Positions 49,448 through 62,041 of a DNA stretch of 64,000 bases are shown here, piece after piece (within the stretch, counting starts at the first letter, position 1; each line of letters opens with the position of its first letter). Location of the stretch: assembly GCA_026168455.1 (NCBI GenBank), contig CM047431.1, positions 43,031,466-43,095,465 of the forward strand, in the 5' to 3' direction. Position numbers and translations under genes: made by a program. Below the pieces are notes generated by a model. The model was not told where the DNA came from. It did not search any database and was given only the letters and a program-made list of their open reading frames with translations. The stretch comes from Theocolax elegans. Taxonomy: Eukaryota; Arthropoda; Insecta; Hymenoptera; Cerocephalidae.

Positions 49448-52400
49448 ATCTATATACACCTATATATGTATGTATGCATAAATGTACGTAGAAAATAACA
49501 CGACTATACCTCGGATTCTGTCGACTGATTATTACCTGTAATCTCAAATGAGTCGAGATATCCCGGCTTTACGAATATTCGCACTGCGTCGTGTATTCGT
49601 GATTACTCGCCTCGATTTCACGAGAAAATAATGGCTTAACTATTTAAACGTTGATCAGACTGACCTAAATCCCTGCTTTTTGTGCACATACATACATATG
49701 ACTATTCAGAGATGCATGATTTTCAAATGAATAATACGTATATGTATATAGAAATTAGTAGAGCGTACTGAATTTTGGTGACATGTTCTGTATAAATAGT
49801 ACGAAACTCAATTGAAATTCTTATAATTTAATATAAAATATTTTTGTCTCACATTGTCCCGTATTTTAACATACATATCTTACTTTAAAATCGTACTTGT
49901 ATACGACAAGTATGGAAAATAACAAATTTTTATACTGGCAAGAGCCTCATCAGCATTACCGTAGTTAAATTATTTTTCAAAAAAATCTATATTTATATTG
50001 TCTGAATTGTTTACATTTTGCAATAAATAATGTTGTTTATTCAGCTTTACCGAATTTAAGTAAAAAAAACGTACACACTGCGACCTTATAAATCTTTTAT
50101 CAAGTTGCGAGTGTGTCAGTCACGAGAAAAGAAACGCCTAGGAAAGTAAACGGACGTTGCCGCGCGCTATTCGGTAAAGTGTCGAAGGGCGCCGCCAGCC
50201 ATCGACGGACGGAAGAGGGAAATCTATAAAGCTATTCGATTACCACTTCGATTACTGCTGTGGCAAATTTACGACGGACGACGTACAGGGTAATAACTCG
50301 CGATATTTCAAACCCGGAAAATTTAATTTCCTCTTTTCTCCAACTTTTTTTTTTGAGACGAAATTGTCAATAAGTTCATTCCGAATGAAAAGTTAATGGA
50401 TAGACCAAACTACGTTTTGATGGGATTTAATGCTTATTTCTATACTTTTGTTTATTACCCGTGTAAATATTATTTCAAATTTACTAGCTACGCGTTCGGA
50501 TTAAATTAAAATACATATTTTTTTTATAAAAACGAATCGTCGAGTGTTTTAAAGATGCATGGATTTAAAAAAAGAAACAGATTGCGTAACTATGTGAAAA
50601 TTATATTAATGAAAATAAAAAAAAAAAGAGAAACGAAGGGAAATATCTTGCTTTTTTCATTCTGATGAGAAACGATGAGCAGTTTTCTTCTGGCTTTGAA
50701 TTAAATCGTAATATGATTTATCTGACCATTATACAAGTTTATGTGTCGTATTTCCTCCTTTATGTTAATTTTTTCGTGTCTTTCCCGCTTTTATTTTTTC
50801 ATTATCTTTTATGATTCTACTTCTCTCTTAACGCGCAATTTGATGGTTGAATTAGAAACATTTTCTTCCACGAAATTTTTAATTTATATTTCTCCTCTAC
50901 CTTAAATGAATATTTTCATATATTATTATAATTACTTAAATTATTTAATTACAAGTTACAGTATTTTATAAAACAAGCGCGCGCGCACACACGCACACAC
51001 ACACACATATATACATATATATATATATATACACACACATAAATTACGAAAATGAAGCTTTTATTAAAATATTTTTCTGGTGCTAAATACGAATCTTACA
51101 ACAAACGAATTTTTTCATTAGTAAACTTCCTCCCGTAAAGAATGATTTATTCAAGGTTAAATTTAGAAATATGATTTAATTCGAGCATAACGATTAGGTA
51201 TGTTTCAAAAATGTTATTTTAAATTTTTAAATATTTAGTTAATGTATAATTCATAGTAAATGTATAATATTCTTGAGTATATACCAACTAATAATTGCCA
51301 AAGGTGCGAATACGTAGCAAAGGAGAGTACAAGTGAAAATAATTGAAATGGATAAAAAAAATGGTACGTGTAACAAGCAGAAGTATCTTGAATTCGAATC
51401 GGATAATTTGTCTGGTTTGGTTCGGCTATCCGAGCTATACACCTCGAACTATTCTTGGCGCAAAAGAAATATTCAAGAGGCTTGGGTATACACGGGTTCC
51501 GGAATTTCCTGGCCATGTGGTGCGAGCGCATTCACTTGTGGTTCTGCGCCAATTGATGCCCGACGCGCGAGAAACCGTCACGCGCGGTTTCCCCGAGGTT
51601 AATGGTTTTATGTAATGCGAGGGGCCATTAGCGCCTTTGTCGCGAAATTCGGAAGGGTCTCCGCCTTCTGCAATTAATATCTCGAATTGCTTATTATAAT
51701 GTGTTTGTGGAACGTTTTACATAATCAGTTACGAGTGCATATTGGTATATATATATGTATATAGATTTCGAGAATGACACTGTATTTTGTTTCACCCAGC
51801 AATTGTCATTCCGGGGGAGAAAAAAAAACAAGAGTATGATATAAAAGTTAAAATCTACAATTGTATGAATTTGCGTCATTATTATATTTTGTATTGTAAA
51901 ATAATCATTAATAAAATAAATGAAAAGAATAATGTGATTTATATATCTATAAGTATTCGGGAGATTAATTAAAAGTGTATTACTTTACAAACGCAAAATA
52001 ACATGACATTATCGAAAAAAAGTTTGCCCATATTTAATCGCACGTGCCAATCTAAAGTTCTTTTTTTTATATATAAAGAAACATTATTATTTGTAAAACA
52101 TATATGTGTATGTATACACATATACATATACATCTGACAAATATAATGCCAAAATACGAATGACGATTACACAGCACCCAATTGTTTTAAATCTGACCGT
52201 CTATTAATTACGCAAGTAAACCGACGACACGAGAGGGGACATCAAATGCAAAAGAATCATTAACGAAAACCACGACACGATAACTGAAGCTGTCGTGTGT
52301 TTACCCTTTCCAAGTTCTCTGTGTATCCCCGAGTACGTGTGAGTGTGTGTGTTTTTTTTATCAGAAAGCATCGATCACTCGCTCAGCGCAATTATTCCAA

Positions 52401-52724
52401 AGTGAAGAGAAAGAGGAGAGAAAATGTGGACAGGTCGTTCGAATATATATATATATATGTATATATGTATATGTATATATAGGGAACAGTAGAAAGAGAA
52501 AGAGAGATAAAATCGCGTAACCATAGCGTCACCCCTGCTCATTTCTCCATCTCACTCTTCCATTCATTTTTCTCATTCTCGTGCTTTCTCTTTCTTTCAA
52601 GTACAAATGGAAGCCGTCGTCGTTGATCGTCAGTCGTCAGCCAGACTGGAAGTCTGCTGACTAACCGCGTCCTACACAACCAACGAGCAGCTGTTTCTCT
52701 TTGTATATATATACATATACACAT

Positions 52725-52727
<3 letters not shown>

Positions 52728-52772
<45 letters not shown>
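52728..52772. repeat. (CT)n microsatellite
   Basis: Over 20 CT units, following a ta/tatac-rich stretch. Confidence 0.95.
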
Positions 52773-52782
<10 letters not shown>

Positions 52783-55700
52783 GCTTTTACTCCCTCTATC
52801 TATGCATATATATCTTGATTCCGATTCAACGTTCGACCTTGTTTGATTTCTTTCATTAGTCGTTATTCGCATCGTGAATTATTTCTTTTCCTGGGAATTT
52901 TCTATTTTTTTTTTCATTTAGATGATTTTGCAGATTTCTTCTCTCCCAATTTACGGTAAATTTGGTTGTGCACCATGTGTTATTATTTGATTTCTCTTTG
53001 TACGCATTCGACATGGGAAATGTTACATTGGGATTAATTTTATCGATTCTACTTATTAATTTTTTTTTCATTGAATTTAATAACTTATTAAGAGTAATAA
53101 AAATAAATTAATTATAACTCTAGATGAAAAAAATTAGAATTGCTTGTGTATAATGTTATGTAGTATTTGTACCGAGACAATTAAAATTATATATTTTTCA
53201 TTTTATCTTAAAAATTAAGTTAACAAGGAAATCCAATACCTAATGTAATTCCGAGTGTTTAAAAATATTTATTTATATGTTCGTGTTTGCTCTTATATTC
53301 AGTTACTTATATACAAAATGTCAAATATTGATGTTTTAAAACACGAGTAAAATAATTGACTGTATATACAGTTATAACATAAAAAACTTGTTATATTTAA
53401 TTATTTAAAAACAAGTCCATAATACGTGAATTATATATGCATAATATATGCATTAATGCGAATGTGTTTAATTAATTAATACATGCCGCAAAATAATAAA
53501 TTATCCGAATAAAGTGGGATTACGTCGCATTACCATCCCGTTCGCGCGGGAATAGTCGCGACAAAAGCTAGTACGAGAAATAAGGATTTTTCGTTCGATT
53601 ACGGAAATAAAAATCGAGAAGCTCGAGTGTAAATTCCACGTAGAAGCAGTTAAACCGAAAATCGGGAAAAACCGGAAAAGCATGGTCTACGCAACGACAA
53701 AGAGAAAGAGAGAGAGAGAGAGAGGGAGATAGTAAAGAGTAAGAGAGTAGTACTGGGTAGAAGACTAGTAGTGGTAGCGGTAGACCCGTCCCTAGAGATA
53801 TCGCCGGGTTAATATCGTTAGCGGTTTACGAGCCAGGGCCCCCGAAAATTTCGTCCGTCTCTCGCGTTCGCGCCGTAAAGATCTCCAAGTGCGCGCGCGG
53901 CGTCGCCTATTTCTGTGCTCTCCAACCCTTCCCTTTTCCCTCCCCTTCTCACTCTCTCTCTCTCTCTCTCTATCGCGGCACGTGTTACCATCGTATGCGT
54001 GTATATACATTCGTGTCAAAACACCGGATCGAGGGAAATAGCGGCCGGTGCACCACTACAGAAATTTCACCTCTCTCTCTCTCTCTCTCTTTCTCTCTCT
54101 TTGTATACTTACTGTATACACGACGTGTTTTTTACTACTCGTGCTTCCCGTTACGGTTACGTTTCGCATTCTTAAAAATGTTAAACGGCGTTTCTCCTAT
54201 TTTTGACTAATATTTCCATATTCTTATTTTATTTTATCCCCTTTCAAAGATTTATCAAAGGTTTCATTCGGTTTGTATAGTGTTTTTTTAATAATTAATT
54301 TCCTAATCATTTTTACAATCACTCTATTTTATTATAAATTTTAGTGTATGTATATGTTTACAATATTGTATTATCATATATTATAATATTATAATTAGTT
54401 ACATGAAAATATATTATTATTTTAGAAATAAATCCTAGAGATTTCGTTACGTTATCTGTATTTAATCTAAAATTATCGTTGCATATATATATATATATAA
54501 ATTAACTTCAGCATTTTTAATAATACTATAAATATTTTATGAATGTAATTAAATTTACATAACCTGTATAACTAAATAATTAATAATTAAACTAAATAAT
54601 GCAGATGTAACATGAAAAGTAAATCTTCATTATTGAGATGAGGATCAACTTTAGAAATATACGTACATTTGATAATAAAAAAAAACAGTGTTTCGGAACA
54701 TTTTATAACTCGGGTACTTGTATATGTATTTTCAGTAATATACGTGAATTATAGTTTATATATTTTATAATTAAAAAATCCCGATATCAACTCGCCCATA
54801 CATTAAAAACATATGTTATACACGTATGTAAATATTTCTTCGAATAATCAAACTTAATCAAGTCGCATTATTAATCACTATCATAATATTAGCGTTCAGT
54901 GAGTATATCTAATAATTTAAATAATTTCACGAAAATTCATCGAATATAAATAATTACTCTAATTGGTTAATTAGAAAAATAAAAAATAAGAGGAAGAAAA
55001 TGACAAAGTTAATCAGCAGACGTATGAAAAATATAGGACAGGCCATTAAACAACTGTTAAAATTCTGAATCGTGAAAAAGGATGAAATCACCCCTCTGTA
55101 AAATCAAGATAAATCTCCGGGTAAAATATTAGAAGCGACGCGTAGATTACGGTAGCCGTAATAAATACAGGCTCGCGCGGCGATTCGTCCCTCATTTCGG
55201 CAGACTCATATCCATATAAAACCGTCATTTTCCTTCGACTCGCAATGGCCCAAATTAAATCTGCCCCTCTAGATCATCGCGCGTAACCTCCTTCTCTCCC
55301 CTGCCACCCTATCCCTCTACCTCCACCCCCCCCTCCTCTTACCATTGCCGGCGCATGCGCAAATATGTACGGGGGTCATTCACATGAGATGCGTGCGGTG
55401 GGTGAAATCGAAAAATTTAAATTGCAAATGTCGCCGAAGGAGACAGACGCGGGGAAAATAGAAAAAAAAACGAACTTTTCGTCTACGTATATATACATAT
55501 ATAAATATATATATATACATACATACGTACGCGTGTCTCTGTTTCTTTTTTTTTCGCCTCCCATTTTCGAGAGGGGTCGCGTGTTACGGCTTTTTCCCGC
55601 GTTGATAAATACGTGACCGAACTAAGGCCTTCGAGAAAAGAGAATTGGGTCAGAGAATGCGAAGTCGGAAGGTTTTGACTTCCTTTCCTCTCTTTCATTC

Positions 55701-57981
55701 AGTCTCTCTTGCTCGGTTTTTTAATCTCCTTAGGGCGTCTGGACAATGGCGAAGATTTCAGGTTTATCGGCATTTGCATTGGTATTCATAATGTATATAT
55801 ATACACAAGCCTTTTGCATTTTTGTAATTTTCTTAGAGAGGCTCATATAAAATATATATATATATATATTTCAGCTTCTTTTGTAATTCAAATTTATTGT
55901 TACCGTGGATTACCCGAAAAGTTAATTTAACGTAAATTCATCCGATATACAATAGATATAAGATTTCTGAATTAATTCGAATTATTTCCGTAAAAGAAAA
56001 AAAAGGTATACGCTGCGTGGTAAAGTACCGGAATAAGTCGAAAATCTGTTCCAATGTATACCGAATGGATTTGCTTTGAATAGATTTATCATATTGTATT
56101 GTCATGTACACTTTTATCCGAATTATTCTTTAGCTGCAGATACGATTATTTGAAATAATATTATTATTTAATTCTATAAATTAAAACAATAATTTATAAA
56201 CAAAAATAAAACATTAAATTTATAGCTTTAAAATATTATTAATAGACGCTCCATAGATACTGTATTTATAATAATAATAAAAAAAAAGAAAGTTTTTACC
56301 CTATGTGGTAATCGATAAAAATGAATGTAATATTAAGGGAGACTTTTCAATTTATGTAATCGCACCACTTATTCTAACCTAACATTTCTGTGAAACTAAA
56401 TCGATCATAACTTCGGACGAGTAAAGAGAGAAGACTTCACATGAATTATTTCTATATCTCGTTTTACAATAAAGGAAAGGTAGAGAAGAAAGATGAACAA
56501 AGAACTAAGAGTATGAGGCAATCATTTTAATAGAATATTATTTTATTTTTATGAAAAATACAAGAGTTGAGAGTGGCTCTTGTTGCATATAATTTTTTAA
56601 AATAAGAAAGAAGATTCTACGTGTATTATATTGCATATGAAACATGTACAAGTGATCAGTGTGATAGTCAATTTTTTTAAAACTTAGATGTAAAATAAAC
56701 TCATACGTTGGTACGTTTGATAATAATTTGTTAAACAGGAGCGTGTTTCACGCATTATAAATAGGTCTTATAAATATGTATAAATATAATAAAACGTTAA
56801 ATATTACGTTTGTATTAAAAGAACGATGCGAATCAACACCGCTTGAAAATGTAGCATATGGGATCGGTATATAGTTTCAAATAAATAATATAGATATTTT
56901 GAATGGAAAATAAACTAAATAATTATGAGTAATTGCTGAGAACATCATAATTATTAAAAAATTAACGCGAAAGTTCGAAAAACCCGGTTAAAATTAGAAT
57001 TCGCGTGTTTGCGTAATATTACTCAACGATCGTTACAGTGACTTCAATGAAATGTACGACTCGAGAAGCGCGCCTAGCCTTTTTATTTATTTATCACATT
57101 TCTCTTTCATTCGTGTACCTTTTATCTATAAACTCTGTGTGATTAAAAAATTAATTAGCAAAAAATGGCAGTTCGAAAAAAATGTACACGTTTTTATTGT
57201 AATTTATAATAGTTATTTTTAGATACGGTTTTGAGTTAAACAAGAAATGTACGATGTACACGATAGAACGATGAATGAAAATTTTATAATTGCTTCGTGA
57301 ATATTTGCATATATGCTTTTTTTTAATATAGTTATTTAAAATAAGTTTCGATGAAAAAAGGTATAACGTTGTCATCGATGCGCGAAAGTGTGTCACTGCT
57401 ATTTTAATTTACAAACAACAGCTGGAGGTAAGGAAACTCAATCTAGGCGTATTATTTATTAACGTTTTATTCCAACAGGTAAATTTATCGGTGTGTTATT
57501 TGCCGTACAATGAAAATTGTACATTGTATCCGTAATGATAATACAGCTAAAATTGTATTTATCTGTGTTTATCAACCGTCTGCTCGAATACAACCAACAA
57601 CCATTGGATTTTAATTAAAAAGTATAAAATATAAAATATATAGTATAATAGTTAATAAGTAATAAAGTAACATTATAAGGTTATCTTTGAATAGAGGTAA
57701 TCGCGTGTGGATACAACTACAGAAGAGCGCCCGTATATAAATCGGTGAAAGATGAAAGGTGTAGAGGTGAAACTGCGATAGAGAAACGACTAGAGACTGG
57801 ATACCACGTCACAAGACTGTAGACGAGGTAAGATCGGTAAATACGGACGATGGACCCAAAATGACGTAACGTATAATCCACCGTTTCCAGTGCAGCTGAT
57901 CGTTATCGATTCGATTAAATGCAATTAAACTGCAATTCCTTCGATAGTCGCATACGCATATACGTAGATGGATAAACTCAC

Positions 57982-58128
57982 CATGGGAAAGTCGTTCCGA
58001 CGCGACGGTATAACTTCTATGATATGCACCATTGGTGAATAAGTATCTCCCTGTTTGTGATTTGCGTATGTAGATGTCTACGTGTACAGATGGCTGTCTC
58101 TACCTTTCCTCTTGAGCAATATCACGCA
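57982..58128 (-). CDS. Candidate 5' exon of bru3 with start codon
   Basis: Minus strand: a pyrimidine-rich acceptor-like tract ending ttgttgttcag, then 96 nt without an open frame (5' UTR-like), then ATG at 58030-58032 in the good context caccaATGG. It reads MVHIIEVIPSRRNDFPM and ends exactly in phase 0 at CCCATG/gtgagttt. CELF4-type proteins have a Pro-Met pair just before the conserved KDHDAIKLF start of RRM1, which would fit a phase-0 junction here. The 49-nt exon at 42543 also begins in phase 0, so direct splicing would give an in-frame protein lacking RRM1. I found no RRM1 exon between, so this may be an alternative promoter isoform, an exon of another gene, or a chance ORF. The acceptor could also be unused, with the transcript starting in the GC-rich zone beyond 58128. 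Confidence 0.42.
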
Positions 58129-58174
58129 CTGAACAACAATTAAACGAAAAGGAAATAAGAATAAATTAAGTCGA

Positions 58175-58234
58175 TCACACACGAGAAGCGGCGGCGGTGG
58201 CGGCGGCAACGACGGCGGCGACGAGGATCTTCAT
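58175..58234 (-). other. Short upstream ORF in a (GGC)-rich segment
   Basis: Minus strand ATG to TGA encodes MKILVAAVVAAATAAASRV, signal-peptide-like but made by a CGC/GCC-type repeat. It ends 46 bases before the candidate bru3 5' exon (58128), so it would be an upstream ORF if that exon is not spliced at its 5' side. It could instead be the start of an unrelated secreted-protein exon, or chance. Confidence 0.15.
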
Positions 58235-58249
58235 CACAACCACTGGTGT

Positions 58250-58760
58250 ATACAACTACGACGCGAGAGAGCAATGGGAGAGATAAAAGCACAGCCCGAC
58301 GCAGCTCGTCCGCGACTGATTCGCCCAGGCCTACACGCACCCTCCTGCTTTTCTCCCTCCCCGGCTCCCTGTGTGTCGCTCCCCCCTTCGGTCCCCCCCA
58401 TCCTACCCTCCCTCTCCTCCGCCGCCACCCCACCTCCCCCGCTCTGCTGCCCCCCCCCCCTCCTCTCCCCCTGCGCCGCCACCTCTCTCGCTCTCCCTCT
58501 CTCTCTCTCTCTCTCGCTCTCGGTGAAGGGTGGCCTTCGCTCTTATCCCCTGCGCGAATGTGCGTCGAGTCCCCCTCCGCTACGGTTTTCTCTCTCCCCT
58601 TCTGTGCCACCCCAACCGGAGAGAGCTTACGCACCCTCGGTACGACCCCCCTCGTGTACGATTCTCTCCCTCTCTCTCTCTCTCTCGCTTTTTCGCCCTC
58701 TATCATTCTGTGTACTGCCGTCTTTTCGTCCTTTTCTTTCGACGCTCGCACTCGGTGTAT
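58250..58760. promoter_or_regulatory. GC- and CT-rich zone, possible promoter/5' UTR region
   Basis: Much richer in C/T and G/C than its surroundings, with (CT)n tracts at 58496-58516 and 58665-58687, poly-C runs and a TATA-like gataaaagc at 58280 (plus strand). It lies directly upstream, in minus-strand sense, of the candidate first exon at 57982-58128. All long ORFs here are low-complexity Ser/Pro/Leu or Arg/Glu/Gly runs and are not credible proteins. Promoter role is inferred from composition and position. Confidence 0.3.
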
Positions 58761-59953
58761 TTCTTGATACGAGTATAGTGCTCTTTCCTTTGTATACATC
58801 TCTCTCCTTCTCTATCTTTGATACGACTTCGAATTCTTTTCATTTCGATTTTTGTCTCTTTTTCGATTCTTTCTTACTGCAGTTTTCACGTTTCGGCTAC
58901 ATTTCTCTTACTTTTCCTTTTTTTTCAGCCGGCTATTGATTGTAGATACTAATAGCTAGCAGACTCGATGCTTCACTTTGACGACTGACGAGAGTTTCGT
59001 TGAGCTAGATGATTTTGAAATTATTTTATAGCTGCGTACGTATAGCTACACCGCGTTTCAACCTATACTATTTGTCTCGCTATTGCGAAATTAGATGAAA
59101 TAATGATATTCTAACTGTACGTGATGAAATTACACCGTACATCCAAATGATCGAAACACTTAAAATTTATACGCGCCATATGGTAAGATTCTACCCGTAC
59201 ACGCGTGCGCAACCTTTTTGACGTTGATCGATCATTTTTTTTAAAGTTACAAAACAATGAATTTACGTTTGTTTCCCTTTTCTTAATTGTTTAATTAACA
59301 TTTTACATTAATCTTTTTCCATTAACAGCAGTTTTCCATCTCTTCGTTAAATCTACGATATATTTGTTTTTCTTTTGCTTTAAAGAAGTTTGGCGATGTT
59401 TATTTTTCGTATATACAACCAATCTTTTGATCTTGAATTATATACACCTAAAGCTGAGAATCAAATTTTTTTAAAATTCAAGATTCCTCGTACATTTAAA
59501 ATGGTTATTTCAATTATTTCGCCGTTGTAATATCTGATGGTTTTATTTCGCGGATAGTGCCGAGTACACATCGTGTATACCTATATATACATATAAACTG
59601 AAATCCACCAGAATAGCCAAGCAGTAAAATTACTTCTGCAATACGAATTTATGAAGTTAAATATGTTGCGCTATACGATTTGAAATAAAATCGATCTATC
59701 CATCTTCCCTTTCGACTCACACGCACAAACGCACGGACACACACACACACATATGTGTATATAATGTATATACGACGTATCACCTCCCTCTGTATCACTC
59801 AGCCAATCAAACATACCCGGGAATTTTCGTGCGTTGCCTCCCTCGGGCTTCTTTCTCTTTATATATTTCTTTCGGCGTGCACTTTACCCGAAAAAATGTG
59901 CGCACGCAGGAGAGAAAGAACCTCCTAAGAAGGGAGAAAGTTACGCGAGGGTT
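58761..59953. other. Unassigned sequence
   Basis: T/C-rich then AT-rich; short (CA)n at 59737-59750. No gene seen. Confidence 0.6.
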
Positions 59954-60992
59954 GCTTTCGCTCGTTTTTATGGGGGAAACTGGGTCGCCTAATGGCAAGA
60001 CTCTAACCCTCTCGATTTCTTCGCCCGGGAAATTTTTTTTTTCTTTTCCTGCTTTCCGCTGGCTTGCTGTCTCTTTCTTACTTACGTTTCTTTTTGTTTT
60101 CCTTATTCTTACTTTTTTTTTTTTACTTTTTCTAGCTTATTTTAAGACTGGTTGGACATTTTTTTAATTAGATAAATTAAACGTAGTTTGAGTAGTTTAG
60201 ATCAGTTTTATTGCAAAGTATCCACTTGAAAGTAGTGTACTCTTGGATTTAATTAAAATTCGGTTTGTAATTAAATTTGCCCCATCGAGGATTCTGTTCC
60301 GATTTAAACGTACGTTTTCTCTTTCATTTTGAATTAATTAAATTTTCCGAAGGGCGGGGGGAGGGGGTAAATTAATATTATTAACACGAAAAATTATCGT
60401 TATTGGGTGCGATTACCTAATGTTTTCGCGAGTGGAATCGTATTCGATATGCATGGATTTCTTTGTTCAAAGTTTTTTTGTTATATATTTACTGTAATCT
60501 AAGATTATCTTCAAGTTTCAATAAAGTAAAATACTAACGATTCAAGTAAACAATTATGAATATACGTTTTAGTAAATAAATAAGTGGGAGCAAAAATTAT
60601 AATGGGTTATATATATATAAATTTTGTGTGTGTACGTATGTGTGTGTGCGCGTATACTAACTTTCTGAATTCCTTTGATTCAGATTATTTAATTTTAATC
60701 AAGTTAAATATCAAATTTGACGAGTGAAAGTCAGCTTAAAAATATTCTCCTTTTTTTCTAAAAGTGAAAATCTGCCGATTTTTTAACTGATGATTTCAAC
60801 GTGATAAGAGAACATTTTCTAATGAAAACGAAATTAATTAAAGAAATTCTGACATATCAATTCGAAAAATGGAATCTATCTATATGTATATATAGGTATA
60901 TATATTCGAATAATAAGACAGTCGTTAGATTTTTCGCGCGTTCTCTTCGAATAACAAAGGCAGTGGGGTTTATGTACAAGCGAGGCACGATT
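59954..60992. repeat. Tandem duplication B, copy 1 (about 1.04 kb)
   Basis: Begins at gctttcgctcgtttttatgg and runs to aagcgaggcacga, where the same start word follows. It contains T/C-rich low-complexity DNA, a G-rich tract near 60354, an AT run and a GT-rich tract (60627-60653). No coding homology is recognised; open frames within it are low-complexity. Confidence 0.93.
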
Positions 60993-62041
60993 GCTTTCGC
61001 TCGTTTTTATGGGGAAACTGGCGTTCGCCTAATGGCAAGACTCTCAACCCCTCTCGAATTCTTCGCCCGGGAAATTTTTTTTTCTTTTCCTGCTTTCCGC
61101 TGGCTTGCTGTCTCTTTCTTACTTACGTTTCTTTTTGTTTTTCCTTATTTCTTTACTTTTTTTTTTTTACTTTTAGCCAGCTTATTTTAAGACTGGTTGG
61201 ACATTTTTTTAATTAGATAAATTAAACGTAGTTTGAGTAGTTTAGATCAGTTTTATTGCAAAGTATCCACTTGAAAGTAGTGTACTCTTGGATTTAATTA
61301 AAATTCGGTTTGTAATTAAATTTGCCCCATCGAGGATTCTGTTCCGATTTAAACGTACGTTTTCTCTTTCATTTTGAATTAATTAAATTTTCCGAAGGGC
61401 GGGGGGGAGGGGGGGGTAAATTAATATTATTAACACGAAAAATTATCGTTATTGGGTGCGATTACCTAATGTTTTCGCGAGTGGAATCGTATTCGATATA
61501 CATGGATTTCTTTGTTCAAAGTTTTTTTGTTATATATTTACTGTAATCTAAGATTATCTTCAAGTTTCAATAAAGTAAAATACTAACGATTCAAGTAAAC
61601 AATTATGAATATACGTTTTAGTAAATAAATAAGTGGGAGCAAAAATTATAATGGGTTATATATATATAAATTTTGTGTGTGTACGTATGTGTGTGTGCGC
61701 GTATACTAACTTTCTGAATTCCTTTGATTCAGATTATTTAATTTTAATCAAGTTAAATATCAAATTTGACGAGTGAAAGTCATTACTTTAAAAATATTCT
61801 CCTTTTTTTTCTAAAAGTGAAAATCTTCCGATTTTTTAACTGATGATTTCAACGTGATAAGAGAACATTTTCTAATGAAAACGAAATTAATTAAAGAAAT
61901 TCTGACATATCAATTCGAAAATGGAATCTATCTATATGTATATATAGGTATATATATTCGAATAATAAGACAGTCGTTAGATTTTTCGCGCGTTCTCTTC
62001 GAATAACAAAGGCAGTGGGGTTTATGTACAAGCGAGGCACG
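60993..62041. repeat. Tandem duplication B, copy 2
   Basis: Direct repeat of 59954-60992, ending at agcgaggcacg before unique sequence (cgacacgcgctc). Differences are mainly homopolymer lengths, a longer G run (near 61403) and cattacttt for cagctt near 61783. The word gcgagg occurs at the left flank, at the junction and at the right end, consistent with microhomology at the breakpoints. Confidence 0.93.

Larger units (their letters stand above)
48947..57981. other. Probable intron or flank, no gene seen
   Basis: Long AT-rich stretches (49000-49250, 50900-51250, 53050-53480, 54180-55000, 56100-57450) with a few GC-richer patches (50140-50290, 51480-51680, 53500-53900, 55130-55340). RRM1 exon motifs were searched for and not found. 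Confidence 0.6.

Noticed and set aside
58140..58939. Long ORFs over 170 codons on both strands
   Set aside because: Composition is Ser/Pro/Leu or Arg/Glu/Gly runs from CT and C-rich repeats; both strands open at once is a sign of low complexity.
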